Source: Fonsecaea monophora
Taxonomy: Eukaryota; Ascomycota; Eurotiomycetes; Chaetothyriales; Herpotrichiellaceae
Direction of reading: 5' to 3'
DNA length: 52,571 nucleotides
NCBI RefSeq assembly: GCF_001642475.1
Contig: NW_019174091.1
Location: 1-52,571, forward strand
Position numbers and translations under genes: made by a program. The notes under the pieces were generated by a model. It saw only the letters and a list, made by a program, of their open reading frames with translations. It did no database searches and had not been told where the DNA came from. Shown here one piece after another: positions 42,915 through 52,571 of the stretch. The first letter of the stretch is position 1; the number at the start of each line of letters is the position of its first letter.

Positions 42915-45900
42915 ATATGGGGTGAGTAGGCCATCGGAATGGGCCGAGAGGTAAAAAGAAAAAGCAGGGGTATGAACCTTCGATTCTTGACAAATCCCTG
43001 CAAGTCCCTATGGTATGCAAGGAGATGGTCTTGGGTCTAGGGGGTGTTTTTCTTCTTCTCTTCTCTAGCCCCTCTTCCCCCCCTTTTTTTCAATCCGGAT
43101 TCGCTGGGACGACGGTACGAACTCGCAGCAGGGCTTACGAGAGTGCCTTTCGATCGGAACATTTTGGGTAGACGTCGGAGTGCGGCATAGCGGAGACTGG
43201 TTTTTCGGCCGTTGAACACCACTCGCAAACCTTGGACACACGGAACAGTTGAGATACCTTCTTTTGGGGGCTCTCCCCCTTGATTGAGATGCATTGCCAC
43301 TGAGATTTGAGCAATGTGTTTAGAACTTTTGACGGCCAGGAGCATTTTTTGGGGCGATGTTAGACTAGGGAGTCTGCGGGTAGAGACCTCAGGGATCTCA
43401 AGAGTGTACCATCATCTGGATGAAACTGTACGATGCTCTGTACGAGATTTCTTAATATTATTACGTTATTTTTGCTGGAGCAATGGATCCATGTCCTCGG
43501 TGTAGGTTGCGGGAAAGTATTCCAGGCCGCAGGGGTAAAGGGCATGGCTTCCTACCACGTCCAGATGTAAAAGTTCCGCTTTGCCCCTGGCCATGATTAT
43601 CAACCGCACAGCTGCTGGGAGAGGAGGGGTGGGAACAACAAGATGCGGCAAGTGGTCGGGGGCCAAGGACCGGTGCGGCTCCGCGGGCAGTGGCAATATC
43701 ATTATTGTCGCCTAGACGTCTTGGAAAGAAAAGACAAGATACAAAAAAAGAAGATCAAAAGGCTGCTGGCATTATGTGAAAATGGGTATACTAACAGCCG
43801 GGTTTGGCCGAGGGAAGATGAAACCCGGTCCCGTGGGCATGTATGTACATGGACCAGGGAGGAGATTGTTATCTTCCTATTCCGGCATGCGCAACCATCC
43901 ACCATGCGCCCCCGGGTCCCTCTTATGGATACGAAACCCAAGCGACAATTCCCTTCTCGACGCCGAGTATGCTTTGGGAACTATTCCGACTTTACCCTTG
44001 GACCATTTGCAAATACCAGACCCGTCAGACTATATCCGGTGGGTGGGTGGCGAGGTGGTTCATCGTCTCGGAATAGAGCGAGCAACTCATCGTCCCTAGA
44101 GAAGAGAAGATGAATGAAAAGATGTTCAATCCATGACATCACTTTGGGAGGTTATTACGACCCAAAGGTCAAGTCATCTTGTGCCTTTTTTGAGTAGATG
44201 ATTCTTAGAGGGTTGTCGACGCGTTGGTGTAATTCGTTGCTCCAGAGTCCCAGGACCGTGTTCGCGAGAACCGTGGAGCCAACAGGTTTCGCGTGATAGT
44301 TGCAACTCTTTTTTCCTGCACACATCTGACAAATGGGTTCTTGAAGGAAACCGATCGGACCTAGGTCTTCTCCGTCGGTAAAGTCTAGGCCGTCTTTGAT
44401 TTTTTTTTTTGGAATTTTTTTGTTTTGCCCGTGGCTCACCCTGATGAGTGCGCACAAAATATGCGCCGTGGTCATTACAGAAGGGGATAGACAAGACAAA
44501 ACACATGATGGGGATGGATACACGAAAGTCCGACAGGGAACAAGGCATGTGGCGAAGCGAAACCCAACACGGCCGGGATGGGCGTGGGAAGGTGGGCAAT
44601 GCAGATGTTGGACGACGGGTCCAGTACCCAACAACCTCACTGGTTCGGTCACATCAGACTCAAGGCTCACTTGGGTGAAACGACATCTACTTCTGGATAC
44701 AGATTCTGATCTGTCAGGCTCAGCAGAGTCATTCACCACCGAAACAATCAACGATCGCCCAGGGTTGGTGGCCCGCATCGATCCCAGGGGAGGGTGTCCA
44801 AAGTTGGCAAGCTGCCACGCTTCAACCCGCGTCCGCATAGCGCTGACGGTACCTGCTTTCGAGTCACCATTCAGGAAGGAAAAGGTCTTTCCATGATGCA
44901 CCCGTCAAGCATCATCCGAACAGCATCTCCCGGTCGAAGAAGCTTCGGCTAGGTTCCTGGGATGACGAGAGAAAGGGTAACCCGGGGCTTGGTGTTTTTA
45001 GACGGCGAAGCGGGCGGGGCGGAGGGGTTTTTTCTGGTTCACTTTCTTGCACGCCAAAACGGGCACCAGTGGCATGGGTTGCATGACCTTGGAATAATAG
45101 GCGAGGCCATCTTCACCCAAGATCGACTGGGCTTTGCCCTGGGTTCCTTCTCACCTCACCTCACAGCGGAACGATTATCTAACCAAATACTACTGGTCAG
45201 ATCCCGATCTATGAGAGCCGGATAGGGTACAGTACTCTCTCATTGTTTGGACTCTGCCGCCTGGAGAACAAATATGACGTCGACGTACACGCCCAGACGA
45301 AGACCGGAGAGTAGAGTTGATCGGTTGTTTTTGCTGACTGACTTTGTCTTAAGTGGCGGGGCCGATCCCCAATGGTATACCTGATCGGGCCATGGAAATG
45401 TAGGGCCCAGACCCTCAACCAGTGTTGTCGTCAACCAGCAAAAGGGTAAGTGACAGTCTGGGCAAATGCGAACTGGATCCAAGCAGAAGACAGACTGGTG
45501 ATACCGTGGTGGTGCCGTGGTGGTGCTCGTTGGCGCTGGCGCAGACGCTGATTAATGATATTCTGGTTCAGGGAACAAGGCTTTGGCTGTGATTGGCTAC
45601 AAGGTGTTGTACCTTTTGCCCAAAGAGGCAAGTGTGGCTCCACCTGCGCCTCAGGCCTTGGAAGCTGCTCCTCGTCCTCTTCCTCTTCACTCGAGACACA
45701 CACTTAAACCCCACCTCTTTGGACCGTCCCTAGGGTGTACCGTACTTGTCCTTACCGCAATTTACTCAAATCATCTCTACGAGTACGAGTTATTCCCCTG
45801 CCCATACCCCTGCCCCATCTCTTCGGCTTTTTCTAGAAGTTCCCACCCCTCCTCTTCCTTGTCGTCCTCCTCAAGCAATGTGCACTCCCCCTACCCGCAG

Positions 45901-46273
45901 CGGGCTGAAAAAGAAAAGAACCACAAACTACCCACAAACACGCGCTCCACACGCACGCGCCCACCCGCTGTCATTGACACACCTACACTTACCCTCTCTA
46001 CCACAGACGACACCCGCAGGAGAACCCCCTCGGAATCGTGCCAATTCTCCTCCGGACCAAGAACAAAAAACAAGCCTCGATGTGAAAAGGCTTGCCAGAA
46101 TCGGGAAGTGGTTCAATGTAACCTGATTCATCATACGATGGTTACCCACATCTAGGCTCGCAATACGCAGTAACGGCACCATTACATGTACAATGCTTAC
46201 CGGGGAGAGAAGTGCTACAACCCGGCAGCCTTGTGACACGGGCGGAGTTGAGCATCGTGGGCATCCCACCCCC

Positions 46274-46280
46274 CACGTGA
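46274..46280 (+). promoter_or_regulatory. CACGTGA E-box
   Basis: A CACGTGA lies just after the pyrimidine-rich patch in the gene-free region. No adjacent gene is supported. Confidence 0.25.
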
Positions 46281-48117
46281 TGACACAACCCCAATGAGCC
46301 ACCTTCGCCACCACTCGTATTGCTCGTCGGCCGCCTTCCCCTCTATTCGCACTGTCCACACTGTCCACCCCGTCCATCCACAAAAAGGCGTGACAAAAGT
46401 CCCATTCCAGAAGACGGGTCAAGACCAGATCGTCCACAGCTTTCTCCCCGGGGCCAGCTCTCGCTTGCGGCACCAATGCCGCCCTCATACCCTCATTCCT
46501 CATTCGGCGGCCTCTCGTCCTCTTCAACACGTCTGGCAGACCGCATCCAGACGGACATACTTTCTGGCGCTGCGCTTAGTAGGTTGTTGGTCTGTTAGCG
46601 GTCGACTGGAACGGATCCGGCATTGAGCTGCGGCCGCGGTGGGAAAAACGCCATGGTCACATTGGACCGTTCGGACCAATCGCGGCCGACAACATCTCAG
46701 CGAGGGCATGCCTTGCATGATTCAAATGCTCACTTTCCTCAAAGGTCTCATTTACCCCCTGCGGTCATCATTGCCGGGCCCAAACACGGTGCTTGGAACC
46801 TACAACAAATGAGTCGTGCGCAATACTGTCACGGTGGAGAAACAAATGTCGTCGATCTGGGTTTCATCTCTGACAAGTCTTCTTGCATGAGACCCTGACT
46901 GGGCTCCCACTAACGTCACCCACAATGAGCCTGGTCATCCTTTTTGCTGTCAAGTACTCGTATGTACTCGTACATCACGAAGCTCTCCCCAACAGCATCC
47001 ACATTTTGGGCCCTACCAGGCTTCTGGTTCTCACCTTTGACCAATCAGGCAGGTGCAGGTCCACCAGACTTCGGCATGGTTACTCGAGACTGCATGGTCA
47101 TCGCTTCACCAGACTGCGCAACTTAGATCCTTCAATCCAGTATCCGCAGGAGAGACACGCACTCACTCATCGTCAGAACCGATGGATCGCCGATGAACCT
47201 GCCCTCACAGCATTCTGACGATCCTCCTTCGACGTATTCGCGTCGCACGGACGCGCTCCACGAGTGGAGGTGGGCCCGCGGACTTTTGCTGTCGTCGCCA
47301 TTTTACACATTTCCAAGCCTGGTGAAACATCTGCCTCAGAACCTTCGAGTTCGTTACTACTCATCGACCCAAAATAGGTGGTGGTTCACGACCTTGATGG
47401 GCGACGTGTACTGAGCACCAAAGATAGCATCAATACACCGCTCGGCTGGGCAAGGGAGTAAGTCTGGGAGGATGGCGGGGGCAGCTCTTCCGCCTCGGGC
47501 GCGAACTGGATGCATTTTCCTTGTCAACTCGCATTAACTCGCATGCGCCATCTGTTGGATACCAGTCTCCACACAAAGGGGGCAGCTCGCTGGACCCATT
47601 GCGAAGTAATTTCATGCTTACATATGCAGGAAAACTTTTCGAGGGATTGCTGAGCTAACAGACCCCACCTAGACCTCAGACAGGGATCCTTCGAAGGACA
47701 AGACGACTGTTGGCCGGTAGATCGTTTCCAGACCTCGCGGGCACCATCTTTCCACAGACCAGCCCGTGGCGTTAGATACCGATCTAGCGCTGAGAGGAGT
47801 GCCCAAGCGTAAAATCCGAGTCCATGTTTCATTGTCTTCTTTGCTGAATCAAAGTCGCTCTCCCGTCGAGGCTGTGCAGAATCCTCCCGAAAGGTCTTGA
47901 TGCTATCGTCTCGACCGAAGTTGCCAATCTCCCATGCTCTTCCCCGAGAGCAGGTGTATGACAAGGCGCACATTGAGGTGAGCAACAGTAAGGTATAGTG
48001 CCTGGATTTGTTGGTTTGAATCATCACTTGGGGGTTTTTTTGCGACCTGATTGCAGATCAGCACCTTTGCCCCAGTCCTTTTGACGGTCGAAAAATCGCC
48101 ACTAGTTTTCTCCTTGA

Positions 48118-48146
48118 GCAACCGGGAACGAAAGTCTCCCGGTTGC
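48118..48146 (+). repeat. Perfect 10-bp inverted repeat (hairpin)
   Basis: GCAACCGGGA (48118-48127) pairs fully with TCCCGGTTGC (48137-48146) around a 9-base loop. The stem is GC-rich. No T-run follows, so it is not a simple terminator. It could be a structured RNA element or a binding site for a dimeric CCGG-type zinc-cluster factor. Confidence 0.7.
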
Positions 48147-50261
48147 AAGACCGAACCCGCACATTACTACGGCGTTGAGTCCCTCCAGACATTTACCCTT
48201 GCCCTTGCCGACCCCTGGCCCCACGAACTTCCGTGGCTTGATTACAGTGCGGCTGCCGGACACCTATCACGGTTGTCTTTACGGCTTGAAAATACTCCTG
48301 GAGCCGTCTATCCGCATCATCCCTCAGACTGATTCATGTGTGGGTCACCAAACAGGCGTTTTAGCTTGACTTTGATCCAGCTCTTTGAGTCACCACCGCA
48401 CAGACCCTTCCTGGAGATCTGCCCCTGGCATTGAGCAAGAATTTATGACCACTAACAAGAATGCTGACTTTGCTTGTTGCTGCCAAACGCAACCCACAGA
48501 GGATGCTCCCGAGGAACATGAAGGGCCTTGGTCCGAACCGTGAAGGGATCGAAACTCTCTCTCGCGCGGGCTGAACGCTTCTGGGCTAGACTATTTGCAA
48601 CTTCCCGATAGCATCAATAGGTTAAAGCCTTTATCATCGAAGAGGTCAATTCCCAGCTAGTCGATGTGTCAAGATCGGTACCGTCAACAAAGCCATCTCA
48701 CCAAGCGACCTATGATCTTCTCGACACCCCTGCAACTTCCTGCGAGGTGGCTGACCCATCTTTCATGTCGAGCAGCTGACATCAACCGCAGTCACAACAT
48801 CTGCGTCATGTTCAGTTCATGTCGACTGGACCGGTGAACGGCGTTTGCAAGAAACCCGGAGAGCATTATGGCCTCGATTCTTCGGTCTCGATGAGTGTTG
48901 ACAGTATTCCTGAGTCAGCAGCACTCCCCACTGGCGGTGTCTCATGTCTGGTCTGAATTCCTCTCGCTTTCAAAACTGGGTTCTTTGAATGTTGGAAATG
49001 CTTGGGTGATCCCATGGCAATATCTGATCGTCGTTGGCCACCGATAACCAATGCAAACCGACGGCTATTTTTCGAGGGCTAAGACGCAACAGCATTGTCC
49101 TCGAGTAGTGGCATAGTGCATTTCCTGGCTAAAGATCGGCAACACACGACGCTCGCCAGACAACCTAGGAGATCGTCAACCTCGTGGGACCTTGGCTATC
49201 GTGTGTTGTTGGGCTTCTCTTGCTACCTACGCGTCGAAAGCGGAGTCAGCCGGGTCGATTGTCCCACTATCTTCCCTTTGGTGTCCGCGAGTCGGAGTGT
49301 CTCCTGCCGTGTTTGGTGCGCTTCCGGAGATAGTCATGCCAGTGCCAGCCTTGATGTCTCTTGTTGGCCGGCAGAGATCCGGGACGTTCCTCTGCCGCAA
49401 TTGGCTCTCTGTGCTCAGATCAGATGCTTGGTCGTCATTTTTTGGGTGGTTGATTGACAAGTTTGTTGTTGCTTTTGACGAACGTCGGACTTTCATACTT
49501 CCATGTTGGATCGCCAGTGTTCGCCACGTTGGTGATCCTTGACCTCATCGTTCACCGAAGACTCGGGGAAGATCAGTCACACAGAGGGTAGGTGTGAATC
49601 CCCTTTTACGGAGAAGGCGACTGTTCTGTGGGGGGTTTCGGTGTCGTCACTGTTCTGGCATTTGATTGGACTTTCAGCACAGCCTTATGAATGGAGTCGA
49701 GAATCCCTCGAAGGAATGTCTACTTCTTTGGCTGTCTTGCTGTCTGACAACACCTTGCGTGTTCAGTGGAGCAAAGGGTCAAACAGAGGGGTGGACAGGT
49801 GAGTTGATCCTCTTAATTTGTCAACTTTCCATGGGAGGAAAAGCCTGGTTCTGGTCGGCGTGAGTCCATACAGCAGAAACCCATTATGGATACGAAAACG
49901 CACACTTAATGAAACCTACCACAGTGACTCTGGCGTGTCTGGTTCCAACGGCGATCCCAGTTACTTTGTGGCAACTTGGATCTTTCAGCACAGACAGTGG
50001 TCCCAGCGCCAGTACCAGGACCGGCACCAGCGGCACAGGCAGAGTATCGGACGTGGCGTGTGTGCGGTATTGTCATGGAGGATAGTCTACAGATACTCTA
50101 CGACAACGAGAAATGGTAGTAGTACTGTGGGAAGTGTTGAAATGGAGGCGACTGACGTTTAACGGTTGTGAGGACTGGTTGCCGTTCTGCATTTTTAGAT
50201 TGTGTGTTTCCTGCTCTCCTCTCTACCCCTGTTGCGGGAGCAGGAACAGATATCAAAGGAT

Positions 50262-50395
50262 GTGTATACCAGATCTATAGATATAGACCAATGAAGACAG
50301 ACATGAAGATGGATATGAAAATGGACATACAGATATAGATGCCGGTAGTATAGACACAGATATCATCTTCGTGTATACTATACTATACTATACTC
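50262..50395 (+). repeat. AGATAT/ATGGA degenerate repeat ending in (TATAC)4
   Basis: Interspersed AGATATAGA, ATGAAGA and ATGGATATG words run into about four perfect TATAC units at 50374-50395. It is an AT-rich decayed satellite in gene-free DNA. Confidence 0.7.
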
Positions 50396-50647
50396 ATCAG
50401 CCGCGTAGCTACATACATGGATGTAGGTACACAAAGAAGAAGTAAGTACGCCATGGGAGCTGAATAGAGCCCGGCCGTCCGTCTAGACTCCCTCTTTTCT
50501 GCGCTCTGCGTTTCTGCCTCCAGCTCTACCCTTCCACAATGTCAGACGGCAGACAGACGTTCGAAAGTGAGACAGTCGTCGTATACAAGTTACAAGCCCT
50601 GCCTCCCTCTCTCTTCCTTGGCAGCTTCTTTCCTTTGTTCTTCTTTT

Positions 50648-50694
50648 CCACCACCACCACCACCACCACCACCAGCAGGACCAGCAGGACCAGA
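50648..50694 (+). repeat. (CCA)n and (AGCAGGACC)2 repeat
   Basis: About eight CCA triplets are followed by two copies of AGCAGGACC. The array reads as poly-Pro or poly-Thr in plus frames, but no gene context supports translation. Confidence 0.8.
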
Positions 50695-51330
50695 TATCAA
50701 TTTCTCGATCTTGGTGAGCGGGGATCGGGTATTCGAGAATGGAAGAGGACCGGCACGAGCTCTCCGCACACACGACCACTCTCATCTGGCCTTGCAGCGT
50801 GCGACGTGCGGCGTGCGAACATTTGTAGATGCAGACGCAGAGCGTACTAGGTAGATAGATTGATGTATCATACCGTCGACACCAAGGTCGTGCTGCCATG
50901 TCGTTTGTTCACGTGTTGCCCGTACGAACAGCTCGTCTGTGGGTAAATGATGTCAAGGAAGATGTCGTGTCGGTTGGCGATTAACCCACTCAGCCAAGGA
51001 GATAAAGGAGGAGAAGGAGCATCAAAGACCCTGAGAAAGGGGGAAGAGGGCCGTGATTCCACTAGGGTCATCGGGTCACACCGGCCACACGCCTTCACAG
51101 CGTTGGCCGTGGTAGTGATACTGCTGCTGCTGCCAGTCTGGAACTCGGGTTGGTGAGACAGAGGGAGGAAGTCGACCCGGCTCTATATTATATCGTGGTT
51201 TATCAGTCAGGGGACTAGTCTCTCGGATTCAGCGACGCGGCTTAGACAAGCTCTTCTGTCTGGTCATTTCGGAGCGCACAAAAACTGCGTAATTTTTCGA
51301 TAAATCGGTCGTCATTGCACATTGTCCTCT

Positions 51331-52571
51331 CTATGCTCTCGGACCGGCCAGTCTGCTGGCCACCGTCTTGACAGCGGCCTCTTCACGGCTGAGAATCCAC
51401 ATGAACAGCATCTGGATCACAAACGCATACAGCGCCAAGAAGTATGTGCGACGGTTCTTCTGTGCGCGGGCCACGGTGTATGAGCTTCCGCCTCGCATGG
51501 CCGTCGGATCCCCAGAGGAGGCATCCGGTAAGAGGACGTATTTCAGTGACCGTAGCTATATGAGATAAGAGAGGTCAGATTTCTGATTTGGTGGGGATGC
51601 AGTTACAAGGTATCACTTACCAGAAAGAACGCATTCGCGTACCAGGTGTACAGAAACAATGTCCAGCCCACCCAGTTGTTTGTGCCGCTCCCACCAGTCA
51701 GAAGCTCGCTGAGAAACAGTGTCACAATCACTCCCACAAATTTGTATCCTGAATAAGCCACCAAATCCAGGAGTTGCGAGTCGTTGCTGATGCTCAGCAT
51801 ATACATGGCGATCTTCAGGACGATGATCTCGAAGATGATGACGAAAATGGCCGTGCTAGTTATGCTACCCAGCAGTTCAGGGTGGAATGAACCCCTCACT
51901 CCGGCGAGCACAGTCGACAGGAGGATATATGTGATCAAGGCCATGATTGGGATGTACATGTCCGGCGAATTGAGGTCGTCGCGAGGCGGCAGGTAGTTGA
52001 ATGAATAGGACTGTTGGGTCATTGTGCCGTCGGCAGCGGTCGAGGAGGTGGTCATTCGAGCTTGCTGTCGCGTCCACGGCTTATGCCGCCAGGGAAACAG
52101 AACAAGCAGTAGCTTCCGTACCACGTACGAGTTTGAGACATTGAAATAGTGTTTCAGTGCAGAGACAGAAATGTAGCGGTTCAACTGGCAGGAAAGAGAC
52201 GTGTCAGCATTTGCCATTTTCCACCTGGATACTCTACGAGCGCCAGACTCTCGTCCACTGTGTGTGGCCTGAAACCGGGTGGTACACATACATTCTGCTC
52301 CATGTATTCTTGTCCAGCCTTCATGGCATGTTGCCCTACTTGAAACCCCATCTGGGCTGTCGGGTCGGTCATGAAGCCGAAGTTGGGGCCAAACCCTCCC
52401 CCTCCACCACCTCCCCCGGCCGGCGGCGACTGATATGGATTCCCATAGCTATTAACTGGGGGCTGTGACGAGTTCTGCGAGGCTGGAGGTGGAGGGGAGC
52501 GCATCATAGGGACTTGTGAGATGTGCTGAGGACGAGGATGGAATAACTCGGGGGGATTTTTGAGGCGGAGA
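51331..52571 (-). CDS. YIF1: Golgi/ER transport membrane protein Yif1, 5' partial
   Basis: Three exons are in the window: from the right edge to 52292, then 52184-51621 and 51555-51331, about 355 residues. Introns are 52291-52185 (GTATGT, GCTGAC, GCCAG) and 51620-51556 (GTAAGT...ATATAG). Yif1 partners Yip1 and Yos1 in ER-Golgi vesicle traffic. The spliced product includes the junction MEQNLNRYISVSALKHYFNV, then KLLLVLFPWRHKPWTRQQ, several hydrophobic segments and the C-terminal QKNRRTYFLALYAFVIQMLF. These match the YIF1 family. Without the last intron the protein would end early at FFLVSDTL. Methionines at 52507 and 52504 are probably internal: the frame stays open to the window edge with HPRPQHISQVP before them, so the start codon lies beyond 52571. 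Confidence 0.94.

Larger units (their letters stand above)
42915..51330. other. 8.4 kb region without supportable genes
   Basis: The region lies between the hypothetical gene and the 3' end of YIF1. The longest frames (44155-44901 minus; 45583-46155 plus; 47524-48027 minus) lack domains, overlap other frames of similar length or owe their openness to low complexity. A pyrimidine-rich stretch at 45650-46060 resembles a promoter or leader. A perfect hairpin is at 48118-48146 and simple repeats are at 50262-50395 and 50648-50694. Non-coding transcripts or a multi-exon gene that I cannot assemble remain possible. Confidence 0.45.

Noticed and set aside
44155..44901. 248-codon minus-strand open frame
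   Set aside because: Long frames also exist in another minus frame and on the plus strand here. No domain, signal peptide or intron pattern supports one of them over the others.
45583..46155. 190-codon plus-strand frame
   Set aside because: It starts at TTG rather than ATG, and most of the openness comes from a pyrimidine-rich tract.
47524..48027. 167-codon minus frame with a hydrophobic start
   Set aside because: The beginning resembles a signal peptide, but the rest has no family resemblance and there is no splice or neighbouring exon support. It is kept only as a remote possibility.
1..52571. Mobile elements, biosynthetic gene clusters, CRISPR arrays or a defence system
   Set aside because: No transposase, reverse transcriptase, long terminal repeats, regular spacer arrays, polyketide/peptide synthetase or NLR-like domains were seen. 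The genes are conserved housekeeping functions.

Overview
This window is nuclear DNA of a filamentous ascomycete, most likely Pezizomycotina. The protein-coding genes are eukaryotic. Many carry introns of 51-107 bases with GTRNGT-type donors, CTRAC-like branch points and CAG/TAG acceptors. Fungal-specific families are present (Tup1 with a coiled-coil N-terminus, Erg3, Mso1-like, DUF2015, Neo1). The gene set resembles Eurotiomycetes or a related class, but the sequence alone does not fix the genus. I found no rRNA, tRNA, CRISPR array, transposase or reverse transcriptase. I see no sign of a secondary-metabolite cluster, prophage-like element or other exotic system.

Layout, left half. A splicing-factor gene (SF3b4/Hsh49, minus, 1434-2489) diverges from the co-repressor gene TUP1 (plus, 5235-7187), which has a long pyrimidine-rich leader without any ATG. 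Then comes a gene-poor 10.6 kb stretch (7188-17769) holding one C2H2 zinc-finger regulator (plus, 10597-11676). Next is a compact block. A mitochondrial FAD/folate-type carrier (minus, 17770-18812) diverges from sterol C-5 desaturase ERG3 (plus, 19611-20744). A small DUF2015 membrane protein (minus, 21635-22104) diverges from ribosomal protein eL28 (plus, 22569-23161), which is followed by cytosolic malate dehydrogenase (plus, 24010-25267).

Layout, right half. From 25.8 kb on, five of the six genes act in membrane traffic. They are TRAPP subunit Trs33 (minus, 25770-26775), COPII scaffold Sec16 (minus, 27490-33171), P4-ATPase Neo1 (plus, 34647-38351), a Sec1-binding Mso1-like protein (plus, 38648-39562) and Golgi protein Yif1 (minus, 51331 to beyond the right edge). 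The exception is an unrecognised three-exon gene (plus, 41805-42914). Between 42915 and 51330 lie 8.4 kb in which I cannot support any gene.

How they fit together. Most genes are housekeeping: splicing, general repression, sterol synthesis, translation, central carbon metabolism and ER-Golgi-plasma membrane traffic. The more interesting signals are regulatory or structural. They include an in-frame stop-free intron in the SF3b4 gene, a uORF overlapping the NEO1 start, AUG-UAG minimal uORFs before the zinc-finger gene and ERG3, an ATG-free TUP1 leader, recurrent CACGTGAC sites in several promoters, a perfect hairpin in the large gene-free region, and a possible decayed small ORF in the carrier-ERG3 promoter.
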